Source: Clavibacter michiganensis (GTDB lineage: Bacteria; Actinomycetota; Actinomycetes; Actinomycetales; Microbacteriaceae). Taken from it: a stretch of 64,000 bases of DNA. Of this stretch, positions 43,099 through 51,940 are shown piece by piece. The stretch spans positions 2,542,001-2,606,000 of the forward strand of contig NZ_CP080437.1 of assembly GCF_021216655.1 (NCBI RefSeq), read 5' to 3'. Under the pieces are notes generated by a model that saw nothing but the letters and a program-made list of their open reading frames with translations, did not search any database and was not told where the DNA came from. The position numbers were made by a program, and so were the translations under genes. Within the stretch, counting starts at the first letter, position 1. Every line of letters begins with the position of its first letter.

Positions 43099-43118
43099 TA
43101 TCGTTCAGGTGAACGATA
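43099..43118. promoter_or_regulatory. Perfect 20-bp palindrome upstream of the peptide-uptake operon
   Basis: TATCGTTCA-GG-TGAACGATA is symmetric in all nine arm positions. It lies 20 bases before the binding-protein ATG, right where the ribosome-binding leader begins, so a bound dimer would block transcription. The TetR protein encoded at the operon's far end (35060) is the obvious candidate. Confidence 0.75.
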
Positions 43119-43179
43119 GGCGAGATGCGGGCCCGTGGCGAATGCGGGGGCGCGGCGTGAGCCCCGCGCTCCGCTCCTG

Positions 43180-43779
43180 TCAGCCCTCGCCGACGCCCGC
43201 GCCCGTGCCCGTCGTCGCGAGGCGGTGCCGTCGATCACGGATCACGAGCGCTGTCAGGAGGAGCAGCGCAGCGAACCCTCCGCTGGCCGCCGCCGTGACC
43301 GCACCGGGGTCGTCGGGGATGCTGACGCAGAGACCTCCCATCGCCATGAGGAATACGGCCGCGAGGACGAGGGGGGATCGCCGGGCATGGCGGAAGCCGT
43401 CGAGGTGCCGCTCTCGTCCATGACATCGCGCTCCCGCCGACGCGCGTCCTTCGAGCATGTCGAGGACGGTCGACAGGCCCGCTGCGATCCCCGTGGTGAT
43501 CAGCACCACTGCCACGTCGTCGCGTCGCACGAAGGCGATCACACCCGCGGCGGCGAGCATCAGCGGGTGCAGCTCGAGGTAGACGGTGGACCTTCCCGAC
43601 CCTGACGTCGTGGCGCCCTGCCCTCGTCGGCGTTCTCGCGCGTCGAGGAGGAAGGACGCGAGAGCCCAGCACGCACCGAGCGCCATGACCCGGGACACCC
43701 TCTCGGACATGACGAGGCCCAGCGTCGCCGTCGTCGCGAGCGTCAGGTGGTAGAGGATCCGGGATGGCTTCGCCCTCAT
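43180..43779 (-). CDS. Hypothetical membrane protein with about six helices, partner of the secreted protein
   Basis: 199 residues from ATG 43779, overlapping the stop of the secreted-protein gene (ATGA). Six hydrophobic segments (YHLTLATTATLGLVM, MALGACWALASFLL, LMLAAAGVIAFV, VAVVLITTGIAAGL, LVLAAVFLMAMGGL, GFAALLLLTALVI) separated by short charged loops. No named family recognised. A polytopic protein translated together with a secreted protein could be its immunity partner or its exporter; this is inference from arrangement. Confidence 0.6.
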   Translation of the reverse strand: MRAKPSRILYHLTLATTATLGLVMSERVSRVMALGACWALASFLLDARERRRGQGATTSGSGRSTVYLELHPLMLAAAGVIAFVRRDDVAVVLITTGIAAGLSTVLDMLEGRASAGARCHGRERHLDGFRHARRSPLVLAAVFLMAMGGLCVSIPDDPGAVTAAASGGFAALLLLTALVIRDRRHRLATTGTGAGVGEG

Positions 43780-44675
43780 GCGCAATTCGCGTGCTCCGTC
43801 CACACGAACGCGCGACCGCTGCCGATCCGCGTCTGGTAGCAGGCGTAGAAGCCGAACCTGTTCGACTGGTAGATGCGGTGGACGAGGTCGACGATCGAGA
43901 ACACGTTGGGAGATCCGATGGCCGCGCAGAGCCACCCGATGAGCTTCGCCGCGGGAGCTGCGAGACGACCGGCGGCCTTGCAGATGCCGAAGTATCCCGC
44001 GCTCAGGAGGAGGGCCGCCACGGCGGTGACCTCCCGCATCTGGGAGCCGAGCAGGTTCACGTAGAACCCGACTCCCTGGGGTGCGTTGGCCAGGCCGAAG
44101 GTGACGAGCGGATCCACGACGACAGGGTATGCGGCGCCTTCCGCGTCGATGGTCTGGACCAGGGTGTCGCCTTCGAGGGCGAAGCGCGTCGGGATCGAGC
44201 GCCCCGCCGCGTCCACCGCCCACGGGTCCGCGATGTGCCCCGCGCTGATGCTGCCCGAGCCGGATCCGAGCGCGGCGACGATGTCGTAGCCCGCCCCGCG
44301 GGGCACGGCCCGGAAGCCATCCGGGAGGTCGAGGGCGAACGACGTGACGTCGGCTCCGTCCCGGAGGACGGTGACCGCCTGCGTCTCTCCCGGTGCGACC
44401 CGGACGAGGGAGTCGTCGGTGTCCGAGGGTGTCACGCCGACGTCGCCGCCGGCCGTGTGCGGGAGCGCGGATGGATCCACCGCGTCGGGTGCCGTCCAGT
44501 CGGCGGTCGATTCCGCGCCCTGGCCGACGGCGTCGAGCGCGCGGGCGACGAGCGCCTGGGTCGAGGTGTCCCCTGCGGTGTCCGCCGCCGAGGCGGCCTC
44601 CGCGGTGAGGCCGTTCGCGGCGACCGCGATCGTGAGGGCGAGGAGCGCGATGGCGCTCCGCGGGCGGATGGGCAT
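43776..44675 (-). CDS. Secreted protein of unknown function with cysteine-containing C-terminal domain
   Basis: 299 residues. A signal peptide (AIALLALTIAVAANGLTAEAASA, cleavage near residue 30) is followed by an acidic segment, then beta-rich sequence ending in AAYPVVVDPLVTFG, a linker often seen in secreted actinobacterial multidomain proteins. The last 100 residues change character: a Gly/Ala-rich helical stretch containing two Cys, then FYACYQTRIGSGRAFVWTEHANCA with two more. A toxin-like tip is possible but no known motif is visible. A TAGCAT box at 44722-44717 is a plausible -10. Confidence 0.6.
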   Translation of the reverse strand: MPIRPRSAIALLALTIAVAANGLTAEAASAADTAGDTSTQALVARALDAVGQGAESTADWTAPDAVDPSALPHTAGGDVGVTPSDTDDSLVRVAPGETQAVTVLRDGADVTSFALDLPDGFRAVPRGAGYDIVAALGSGSGSISAGHIADPWAVDAAGRSIPTRFALEGDTLVQTIDAEGAAYPVVVDPLVTFGLANAPQGVGFYVNLLGSQMREVTAVAALLLSAGYFGICKAAGRLAAPAAKLIGWLCAAIGSPNVFSIVDLVHRIYQSNRFGFYACYQTRIGSGRAFVWTEHANCA

Positions 44676-44750
44676 GAGGTGTCCGTTCGTCGGGGATGCA
44701 GATCGGCATCGCCCGCATGCTAGGACACGGAAGATCGGGTCACGGAGGAT

Positions 44751-44766
44751 CGCTCCACAGGGAGCG
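44751..44766 (-). terminator. Short hairpin after the APC permease gene
   Basis: CGCTCC-ACAG-GGAGCG is a perfect 6-bp stem with a four-base loop seven bases after the end of the permease gene. It is short and without a T run, so only a weak candidate. Confidence 0.35.
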
Positions 44767-44772
44767 CGTGCC

Positions 44773-46761
44773 TCAGCTCACGTGCACATCCGGCCGTCGG
44801 GCCCGAACAGGCTCCGCCCGCCGCAGCACCTCGCGCGTGACCGGGGCGACCTCGCCCGTGCCCGTCACGAGGAAGCGGAGGAGGTTGCCGACGGGGGATC
44901 CCTCCGTCCACTCGAAGTAGACGCCGGGCTTCACGCCCGTGAGGTCGCGCACGGCGAGGAGCACCGCGGCGATGGTGTTGGGGACGTTGCCGCTCGTGAC
45001 CTGGAGCACGCGGAAGCCGCAGCGCACGATGCCGCGCACCACGAGGTCCTCCTCGAACTCCGACGAGTCGCCCGGGGTCACCTCGAGGAAGATCACGGGC
45101 GCGCGCGCCGGGATCCCGCTGTCGCGTCGCTCGTCGCTCGCCTTGCGGCGGTACTCGGCGATGCGCTCCTCCTCCGTCAGCGCCTCGTCGGGCTCGTCCG
45201 GCTCGTGGGCGATGATGCTCACCGCGCCGTAGTCCTCCGCGTCCTCGATGACGAAGGCACGCGCCCGCTCGTCCATCGTGAGCGAGGTCGCGCGCAGCTG
45301 GAACGAGCGCTGGATCCGGCTGACGATCGACACCGCGAGGATCCCGAGGATGAACAGCGCCGCGATGCGCACGCCGTCCGGCCGCTCGATCACGTTGACG
45401 ACGGTCGTGTACGCGAACACCGCCGCGATGACCGCGAAGCCGACGGTGCGCTTCCGCTGTCCCGCCTTCCTCGCCGACAGCGTCACCGCGACCGAAGCCG
45501 AGGTGATGAGCATGAGCACGCCGGTCGCGTAGGCGCCGGCCTGCGCGTCCACGTCGGCCTGGAAGACGAGGGTCACGATCACGGCGATGGCCGTGAAGAC
45601 CAGCACGAGTGGGCGGACGGCCGCGGCCCAGTGCGGCGCCATGCCGTAGCGCGGCAGGTAGCGCGGCACGATGTTGAGGAGCCCGGCCATCGCGGAGGCG
45701 CCCGCGAACCAGAGGATGCAGATCGTGCTGATGTCGTAGAGCGTGCCGAAGCCGTCGCCGAGGAACTGGTGCGCGAGGTAGGCGAGCGCGCGGCCGCTGG
45801 CCTTGCCGCCGTCCTGGAACTCGGCCTGGGGGATCAGCAGGGTCGTCACGAAGCTCGACGTGATGAGGAACGCGCTCATGATGAGCGCCGCCACCGTGAG
45901 CAGGCGCTTCGTGCCGTGGATCCGGGCGCGCGGCACCCCGTCGGCGTCGTCCTCGCCGCGCACCTGCGGCATCACCGCGACGCCCGTCTCGAAGCCGGAG
46001 AGGCCGAGCGCGAGCTTCGGGAAGACGATGAGCGCGATGCCCACCATCACGAGCGGGTTGCCGTGCTGAGCCGTGAGGGCGAGCCACCAGTCGTCGATGA
46101 CCTGCAGGTGCCCGGCGACGTGGAAGAGGGAGACGACGATCACGATCGCGTTGAGCAGCAGGAACGCGCCCACGAGCACGACCGCGATGGAGATGGCTTC
46201 CTTGAACCCGCGCAGGAACACGAACGCGAGCGCGGCCAGCAGCACGAGGGTCAGCAGCACCTCGTTGCCCTCGAACCACGCGGGGGCGAACGGGTTCTCG
46301 ACGGCGTGCGCGGTCGCGTCCGCCGCCGACAGCGTGATGGTGATGAGGAAGTCGGTCGCTGCGAACCCGAGCAGCACGAGCACGAAGAGCTTGCCGCCCC
46401 ACCACGGGAGGAGGCGCTCGAGCATCGCGATGGATCCCTCGCCGCGCGGGCTCTCGCGCGCCACGCGCCGGTAGACGGGCAGGGCGCCGAGCAGCGTCAG
46501 GAGGATGAGGACGAGCGTCGCGAGCGGCGACAGCAGCCCGGCCGCGACCGCCGCGATGGCGGGCTGGTAGCCGAGCGTGGAGAAGTAGTCGACGCCCGTG
46601 AGGCACATGACGCGCCACCACGAGTGCGTCTTCTCGACTGTCTCGGCGTGCGGGCCGGGGTGCGCGCCGGATGCGCCGGGCAGGCCGTCGAGGAGCCACG
46701 CGGTGATCCCGTCGCGGGCGCGCCGCTGCTCGGGCGCGCGCAGCAGCTTCGGCGCGCTCAC
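44773..46761 (-). CDS. APC-superfamily permease with cytoplasmic C-terminal domain
   Basis: 662 residues from a GTG. About twelve membrane helices start at residue 48 ([28 protein letters not shown]), with the unwound helix 1 typical of APC transporters and [16 protein letters not shown] for helix 6. Residues about 515-662 are a soluble alpha/beta domain ([46 protein letters not shown]). This layout is that of large actinobacterial APC permeases and loosely of KimA-type potassium importers. Amino acid or potassium uptake cannot be separated here. I see no c-di-AMP riboswitch motif upstream. Confidence 0.82.
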   Translation of the reverse strand: MSAPKLLRAPEQRRARDGITAWLLDGLPGASGAHPGPHAETVEKTHSWWRVMCLTGVDYFSTLGYQPAIAAVAAGLLSPLATLVLILLTLLGALPVYRRVARESPRGEGSIAMLERLLPWWGGKLFVLVLLGFAATDFLITITLSAADATAHAVENPFAPAWFEGNEVLLTLVLLAALAFVFLRGFKEAISIAVVLVGAFLLLNAIVIVVSLFHVAGHLQVIDDWWLALTAQHGNPLVMVGIALIVFPKLALGLSGFETGVAVMPQVRGEDDADGVPRARIHGTKRLLTVAALIMSAFLITSSFVTTLLIPQAEFQDGGKASGRALAYLAHQFLGDGFGTLYDISTICILWFAGASAMAGLLNIVPRYLPRYGMAPHWAAAVRPLVLVFTAIAVIVTLVFQADVDAQAGAYATGVLMLITSASVAVTLSARKAGQRKRTVGFAVIAAVFAYTTVVNVIERPDGVRIAALFILGILAVSIVSRIQRSFQLRATSLTMDERARAFVIEDAEDYGAVSIIAHEPDEPDEALTEEERIAEYRRKASDERRDSGIPARAPVIFLEVTPGDSSEFEEDLVVRGIVRCGFRVLQVTSGNVPNTIAAVLLAVRDLTGVKPGVYFEWTEGSPVGNLLRFLVTGTGEVAPVTREVLRRAEPVRARRPDVHVS

Positions 46762-46973
46762 GACCGGGCCGCCGGGGTGGCGGAGCGGGGCGGGGACGTC
46801 ATCTGACCGTGATCCGGGCAGTGCACGGAGATCCTCCTGAGGCGGCGCCGGGACCCCGTCTCGCGGATGCGACGGTCGGGCCCGGCATCATCGTCGGCCC
46901 ATGGTGCCACTTCCGGGCGGGAGGCGGGTGGGCGTGCAGGGTGCGGTCATGCGGGGGGACGGTTCGCGGATGG

Positions 46974-47375
46974 TCAGGGGCTCGCGGGAGCGGAGCGCGG
47001 CGGCACCCGATCGAACCGGCCGTCGACGAGCACGTACCGGCGCTCCTCGTCGGAGTCCGGATCCGTGTCGGGCACGCTGATCCACTCCTCCATGTGGATG
47101 GAGAGCAGGCGGAAGGCGGTGGTCCGCGGGCTGGCGTGCCGCCAGATGCCGCGGCCGTCGCGGCCGAGGACCGCGATGGCGCGGGTGACGGATCCGCGCG
47201 GGAGGTCCCAGCGCACGGCGGGCCGGCCGTCGGCGCGGCCCTCCAGGACGACCGAGGAGATGGTGAAGCGGGCATCGGCGAACGGCAGGTCCTCCTGCCG
47301 CAGGTGCTCGAGGAACAGGCGGCGGTCGTCGTCGGTGTCCAGGGGTCGATCCTCGCGGGTACGCGCCCGCCGCAT
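46974..47375 (-). CDS. Hypothetical soluble protein
   Basis: 133 residues. No signal, no membrane helix. A beta-rich stretch (FADARFTISSVVLEGRADGRPAVRWDLPRGSV, then AFRLLSIHMEEWISVPDTD) suggests a small sheet domain. The ATG is 49 bases downstream of the Bcr/CflA stop on the same strand. The 212 bases after it, before the permease start, hold nothing I can name. Family not recognised. Confidence 0.5.
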   Translation of the reverse strand: MRRARTREDRPLDTDDDRRLFLEHLRQEDLPFADARFTISSVVLEGRADGRPAVRWDLPRGSVTRAIAVLGRDGRGIWRHASPRTTAFRLLSIHMEEWISVPDTDPDSDEERRYVLVDGRFDRVPPRSAPASP

Positions 47376-47424
47376 CAGCGTGAGGCGCCCGCGCGCTCGA
47401 CCGGGGATCCGCCCGTCGCGGTCG

Positions 47425-48648
47425 TCACCCGCCGCTGCGAGCCTGGGACGCCCACAGCTGCGCGGCGAGCCCGACCGCGATGAAGCCGGACATCAGCGCG
47501 CCCATGGCGGTCGCGGTGCCGCCGAGGGCGCCCGCGAGCGGCGTCGCGAGCCCACCGAGGCCGAACTGCAGGCCGCCGACGAGGGCTGAGGCAGTACCCG
47601 GGTGGCGATGGCCGAGCGCCTGCGTGAGGGTGATCGAGCCCGGGATCACCCACCCCCAGCCGGCCGTGACGAGGGCGAGGGCCGGCCAGACCAGCGCCGG
47701 GCCGATCCCCCCGACGGCCCCGACGAGCACGAGGGCCGAGCCGACCGCGCAGGTGAGCAGGCCGATCGTGAAGAGGCGGTCCTCGTCGAAGCGCCCGATG
47801 AGGCGGCGGAAGACGAGGGTCGACGCGATCATGCAGGACGCGTTGGAGGCGAACACCAGCGTGTAGAGGCCCTCGCCGAAGCCGTACTGCTCCTGGAACA
47901 CGAAGGACGAGGTGGCGATGTAGGAGAAGAAGCCGATGGTCGCGGCACATCCGGTGATCAGGTACCAGCGGAAGCGGGGGATCCGCAGCAGCTCGGCCAT
48001 GCGGCCGAGGACAGCGCGTGGAGAGGTGCCGCCCGCGCCGGTGCGCACGAGGGTCTCGGGGAGCAGGCGCGCCGCGGCGATCGTGAGGGCCAGGCCGAGC
48101 GCGGCCAGCACGACGAAGGCGGCGCGCCACGACCAGACCGTCAGCACGACGCCGCCGACGAGCGGCGCGACGACCGGGCCGACCGAGTTGACGACGGCGA
48201 GCGTCGCGAAGAGGCGGCTGCGGAGCGCGCCGGTGGAGGCGTCGCCGACCATGGCGCGGGCCGAGACCGCGGCGGCAGCACCGCCCAGGCCCTGCACGAC
48301 GCGGGCGAGGATCAGCGTCGTCGCGTCGGGCGAGATCGCGCAGACGATGCTGGCGAGGGTGAAGAGGGCGGTCCCGGCGAGGAGGATGCGGCGGCGGCCC
48401 GCACCGTCGCTGATCGGCCCGATGACCAGCTGCCCGACGGCGAACGCGACGAGGAAGGCGGTCAACGTCAGCTGCACGGATGCGGTCGAGGCGTCGAGGT
48501 CGGCGGCGATGGCCGGCAGGCCGGGGATGTAGAGGTCGGTCGCGAAGGGCGAGATGCCGACGATGAGGGCGACGGTGAGGAGAGGGCCGCGGCGCGCGGT
48601 CCACGACGTGCGCGGGTCGGGTTCGGGGTGCCGGGCGTCGTCGCTCAT
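47425..48648 (-). CDS. MFS exporter of the Bcr/CflA (DHA1) family
   Basis: 407 residues and twelve helices. ISPFATDLYIPGLPAIAADL in helix 1 is the Bcr/CflA signature (the Asp-x-Tyr-x-Pro), and LARVVQGLGGAAAAVSARAMVGD carries motif C-like features. Family members export bicyclomycin, chloramphenicol, or amino acids such as cysteine. I start at ATG 48648; the longer frame is an antisense artefact. A TACTGT box eight bases upstream may give a leaderless mRNA. Confidence 0.88.
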   Translation of the reverse strand: MSDDARHPEPDPRTSWTARRGPLLTVALIVGISPFATDLYIPGLPAIAADLDASTASVQLTLTAFLVAFAVGQLVIGPISDGAGRRRILLAGTALFTLASIVCAISPDATTLILARVVQGLGGAAAAVSARAMVGDASTGALRSRLFATLAVVNSVGPVVAPLVGGVVLTVWSWRAAFVVLAALGLALTIAAARLLPETLVRTGAGGTSPRAVLGRMAELLRIPRFRWYLITGCAATIGFFSYIATSSFVFQEQYGFGEGLYTLVFASNASCMIASTLVFRRLIGRFDEDRLFTIGLLTCAVGSALVLVGAVGGIGPALVWPALALVTAGWGWVIPGSITLTQALGHRHPGTASALVGGLQFGLGGLATPLAGALGGTATAMGALMSGFIAVGLAAQLWASQARSGG

Positions 48649-48846
48649 CCGTCCCGACAGTAGACCGGTCGCCGCCGAGCGGCTCCTCCACGGGCGTCCC
48701 TGTCGTGCTGTGCAGCGGGAGCATGGCGGGCCGAGGCGGGCCCTAGATTCCACGGACATCCTTCCGCGTCCGCGACTCGGTGGCGGATCCGTCCTCGGGT
48801 ACCCGCGTGACCCGGACGACCACCTCCTCGAGAAAGCAGGATCACC

Positions 48847-49068
48847 ATGCCCATCCGCCGTACCCGCTCCATCACTGCGCGCTCCGCGCTGGCAGTCGGC
48901 GCCCTCGCCGGTGCGCTCGCGCTCACCCCGCTGGCCGCGACCGCTGTGCAGGCAGCACCCGTCGTGCAGGGCGCGGCTGCGTACGTCTTCCACCCCAAGG
49001 GCGCGGACGTCTGCGTGCCCAAGAACGACCTGAGCAAGTACTTCTTCTGCCACGACATCCACCACTGA
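48847..49068 (+). CDS. Very small secreted peptide with two cysteines
   Basis: 73 residues. An Arg-rich start and a hydrophobic core (ALAVGALAGALALTPLAATA) form a Sec signal peptide with AVQA before a likely cleavage at 36/37. The mature 37-residue peptide contains two Cys twelve residues apart (DVCVPKND and FFCHDIHH) and a His-rich end, and so could form one disulfide or bind metal. No family recognised. It is a single gene with its own promoter region. Secreted bacteriocin-like or host-directed peptide are both possible. Confidence 0.6.
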   Translation: MPIRRTRSITARSALAVGALAGALALTPLAATAVQAAPVVQGAAAYVFHPKGADVCVPKNDLSKYFFCHDIHH

Positions 49069-49250
49069 TCGGTCAGGGCTGCCGCCTGCGCGCCCCTGAG
49101 GTGGGCACGGGCGGCATCCCGGTCCCGGGTACCGTGCCCGGCGACGGCCGCCCGCAGCTCGCGATGCCGCCGCCGCGCGATGCGCCTAGCCTCGATGGGG
49201 GCACGCCGCACCGGCCGCCCCCACCGCATCCACGAGGAAGAGGAACGCGC

Positions 49251-50081
49251 ATGACGACCTGGCTGATCACGGGATGCTCCACCGGACTCGGGCGCGCCTT
49301 CGCGGTCGAGGCGCTGGAGCGCGGGCACGACGTCGTCGTCACGGCGCGCGACGCCGCGAACGCGCAGGACCTCGCCGACACCTACCCCGAGCACGCCCTC
49401 GCGCTCGACCTCGACGTGACCGACCCGGCGCAGGTGTCCCTCGCGGTCGACGAGGCGACGGCCCGCTTCGGCGGCGTCGACGTGCTCGTCAACAACGCGG
49501 GCTACGGCTACCGCGCGGCGGTCGAGGAGGGCGACGACGAGGACGTCGCGCGCCTGTTCGACACCCAGTTCCACGGCAGCGTCCGCATGATCAAGGCCGT
49601 GCTGCCCGGCATGCGCGAGCGCCGCAGCGGCACGATCGTGAACCTCTCGTCCATCGGCGCCGCACGCACGGGCGCCGGATCCGGCTACTACGGCGCCGTG
49701 AAGGCCGCGATCGAGCAGATGACCATGGCGCTGCGCACCGAGCTCGAGCCGCTCGGGATCGTCGCGACGGTGGTGGCGCCCGGATCCTTCCGCACCGACT
49801 TCTCGGGCCGCTCGCTCACGCAGTCGTCCACCGTGATCGACGACTACGCCGAGACCGCCGGCAAGCGCCGCAAGGAGAACGACACCACCGACGGCACGCA
49901 GCCCAACGACCCCGCGCTCGGCGCGAAGGTGCTCGTGGACGCGGTCGAGCAGGGCGCTCCCTTCTACCTGCTGCTCGGCGGCGATGCGGTCGAGATCGTC
50001 ACGGGCGCGCTCGACGACCTGCGCACCGACGTCGACGCGTGGGCCGAGCGCAGCCGGTCGACGGCGTACGACGCGAGCTGA
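49251..50081 (+). CDS. Short-chain dehydrogenase/reductase (SDR)
   Basis: 276 residues. The NAD(P)-binding motif is TGCSTGLG (residues 7-14), NNAGYG follows, and the catalytic triad is Ser in LSSIGA, YxxxK in GYYGAVKAA. It belongs to the classical SDRs that are often annotated as ketoreductases or oxidoreductases. AAGAGGAA precedes the ATG. Substrate unknown. Its stop is followed by a hairpin terminator. Confidence 0.9.
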   Translation: MTTWLITGCSTGLGRAFAVEALERGHDVVVTARDAANAQDLADTYPEHALALDLDVTDPAQVSLAVDEATARFGGVDVLVNNAGYGYRAAVEEGDDEDVARLFDTQFHGSVRMIKAVLPGMRERRSGTIVNLSSIGAARTGAGSGYYGAVKAAIEQMTMALRTELEPLGIVATVVAPGSFRTDFSGRSLTQSSTVIDDYAETAGKRRKENDTTDGTQPNDPALGAKVLVDAVEQGAPFYLLLGGDAVEIVTGALDDLRTDVDAWAERSRSTAYDAS

Positions 50082-50095
50082 TCGTCTCGACGGTC

Positions 50096-50119
50096 GAGCC
50101 GCACGGCGCGGTGCGGCTC
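50096..50119. terminator. Hairpin between convergent SDR and membrane-protein genes
   Basis: GAGCCGCAC-GGCGCG-GTGCGGCTC is a perfect 9-bp stem with a six-base loop. It sits 15 bases after the SDR stop and touches the stop of the convergent gene, so it can end both transcripts. Confidence 0.65.
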
Positions 50120-50391
50120 TAGCGGTCGTCGGCCTCCGGGGGCTGCGACGGGGCGTCCGAGCCGGTCGCAGCGGGTCGCGTCCTCGCCCTCTTCGGGCGC
50201 ACGCTCATCACGAAGAACGTGATGCCGAGGATGATGAACGGCAGCCCGGCAACGCGGGTGTCGTCGAGCGTCAGCATGAGGACGAGGCCGAGCATCGCGA
50301 ACGTGATGCCCAGCGAGGCGTTCGTGCTCGAGGAGTCCTCCTCCTCGGCGGGCGGGGCGGCGGGATCCGCGGGTGTCGTCGGTTCGCTCAT
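50119..50391 (-). CDS. Hypothetical two-helix membrane protein
   Basis: 90 residues. Acidic, Pro-rich N-terminus, two membrane helices (LGITFAMLGLVLMLTL and FIILGITFFVMSV), then a basic RPKRARTRP segment that should stay in the cytoplasm, and a Pro/acid tail. Its ATG lies six bases after TAGCGT, so the mRNA is predicted to be leaderless. Function unknown. Confidence 0.65.
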   Translation of the reverse strand: MSEPTTPADPAAPPAEEEDSSSTNASLGITFAMLGLVLMLTLDDTRVAGLPFIILGITFFVMSVRPKRARTRPAATGSDAPSQPPEADDR

Positions 50392-50461
50392 GCGTCCACG
50401 CTAGGGAGCCGGGCGTCGCGCCCGCGTCCGCCGGACGGGGGACGCGCGCGGCGGAGCCCGG

Positions 50462-51088
50462 TCAGAACCGCCCCTCCAGCTCCAGCAGCGTCGTCTTCGC
50501 CGCGAGCCCGCCGATGTAGCCGCCGAGCGTGCCGTCGGAGCGGAGGACGCGGTGGCAGGGGATCACGACGGGCAGCGGGTTGGTCGAGCACGCCGTGCCG
50601 ACCGCGCGCGTGGCGGCCGGGCTGCCGGCGGTCTCGGCGACCTCGCGGTAGGTGCGCGTGGATCCGTACGGGATCTCCGGGAGCAGCCGCTGCACCCGGT
50701 CGCGGAAGCCGGTCGACAGGCGTCGGTCGAGCGGGAGGTCGAACGCGCGGCGGCGGCCGGCGAAGTACTCGTCGAGCTGGCGGGCGGCCTGGTCGAGGCG
50801 CTTGGGGGCGCGCAGGATCCGCGGGCCGAGCCGCCGGGCGAGGTCGCCGAGCACGGTGTCGTGGTCCTCGCGGGAGTAGGCGACGCGGATCAGGCCGCGG
50901 TCGGTGGCGGCGAGGAGCAGCGGGCCGACGGGGGAGTCGATCGTGGTGAAGCCGACGTCGAGGGCGCCGTCGGCCTCGGCACGGTCGGCGAGCCGGAGGC
51001 GGAGGGCGTCGAGGGCGGGCGCGGTCGGGTCGGCTCGCTCGAGCGCGGCGGCGTCGAGGAAGGGGATGGTGTCGTCGGGATCGGTCAC
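50462..51088 (-). CDS. ogt: Methylated-DNA-protein-cysteine S-methyltransferase (Ogt-like)
   Basis: 208 residues from a GTG. The active-site motif VIPCHRVL carries the acceptor Cys, and YGSTRTYREVAE and the final GGYIGGLAAKTTLLELE are the DNA-binding and C-terminal family segments. It removes alkyl groups from O6-alkylguanine in a suicide reaction. The gene overlaps the sigma factor gene upstream by 4 bases (GTGA), suggesting that the two are induced together. Confidence 0.92.
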   Translation of the reverse strand: MTDPDDTIPFLDAAALERADPTAPALDALRLRLADRAEADGALDVGFTTIDSPVGPLLLAATDRGLIRVAYSREDHDTVLGDLARRLGPRILRAPKRLDQAARQLDEYFAGRRRAFDLPLDRRLSTGFRDRVQRLLPEIPYGSTRTYREVAETAGSPAATRAVGTACSTNPLPVVIPCHRVLRSDGTLGGYIGGLAAKTTLLELEGRF

Positions 51089-51618
51089 GGTCGTCCTCCT
51101 CGGGTTGATGCGGATGCGGGTGATGGCTCGCGCGGGGACGGGGGCGGATCCGCCCCCATCGTCCGCCGGAGGCTCGCCACCCCGTCCGCCGCCGCGCGCC
51201 GCACGGCCTCCGGAGTGCCGCCGACGATCGCCGCGACCTCCGCGTGCGGGAGCCCGCCCAGGTACCGGTACGCGACCGCGAGCCGCTGCCGCTCGGGCAG
51301 GGCGGCGACCGCGCGCCAGAGGTCGGGGTCGCCGGAGTCGGGCACGCCGAGGTCCGAGACCCGCTCTGGCACGTCGTCGACGGGGATGGCGCGGCGGCCG
51401 CGGGCGCGGATCGCGTCGAGGGCCTTCCGGTGCGCGATGGTGACGAGCCAGGCGCGCACGTCGGCGCGGGGGCCGAGCCGCGGGTACGCGACCAGCGCCG
51501 ACAGGAACGTCTCCGACCACGCGTCCTCTGCGTCCGCGTGCCCGCCGAGCACCGCACGGCACACGCGGAGCACCACGGCGCCGTGCTCGGTCACGACCCT
51601 GTCGAACGGCTGCATCAT
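51085..51618 (-). CDS. ECF-type RNA polymerase sigma factor
   Basis: 177 residues. Region 2 is AEDAWSETFLSALVAYPRLGPRADVRAWLVTIAHRKALDAIRARGR (motif core AWLVTIAHRKALD) and region 4 is LPERQRLAVAYRYLGGLPHAEVAAIVGGTPEAVRRAA (core YRYLGGLPHAEVA). I use the ATG at 51618; ATG 51615 is possible. No anti-sigma gene adjoins. It overlaps ogt by 4 bases, so it may direct an alkylation or DNA-damage response; the pairing is observed, the role inferred. Confidence 0.88.
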   Translation of the reverse strand: MMQPFDRVVTEHGAVVLRVCRAVLGGHADAEDAWSETFLSALVAYPRLGPRADVRAWLVTIAHRKALDAIRARGRRAIPVDDVPERVSDLGVPDSGDPDLWRAVAALPERQRLAVAYRYLGGLPHAEVAAIVGGTPEAVRRAAADGVASLRRTMGADPPPSPREPSPASASTRGGRP

Positions 51619-51940
51619 CTCCACACCGGGTAGACGCCGGGGCGGGGTGATCCGTGAGGTCGGCGTGCGGATCAGTCTCGCGGATCCCGCGGGCGGCGCG
51701 ACAGCCCACGGCGTCGCACCGTCCGCCTGCGGACGCGCCGTGCGCCTCCTCGACGTGTCCGATGCTCCGCCCGTGCGCGCCGTAGGGACTACCCGTGACG
51801 GTCCCCGGGGATGACGACCTCGAGGCCGCCGGTCGCGAGGATGGATGCGCGGCCCACCCCCGGCCGCGCGCTCCGCGAGGAGCATCCGCCGCCGGCCCGT
51901 CCCCCCGGGCCGGCGGCGCACACGACGGAAGAGGATCCGC
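51619..51940. other. 322-bp intergenic region with divergent promoters and a GC-rich leader hairpin
   Basis: The region separates the divergent sigma-factor and response-regulator genes and holds no convincing gene. At 51887-51918 a perfect 13-bp stem (CGCCGCCGGCCCG with CGGGCCGGCGGCG, loop of six) ends 22 bases before the response-regulator ATG, so it is in its mRNA leader. GTAGGGACTACCC at 51782-51794 includes the short palindrome GTAG-GGA-CTAC, a possible activator site. No -10/-35 pair is clear. Confidence 0.5.

Noticed and set aside
46762..46973. Possible c-di-AMP riboswitch ahead of the APC permease
   Set aside because: I looked because some potassium-importing APC permeases carry one, but the conserved ydaO-type core sequences are not visible.
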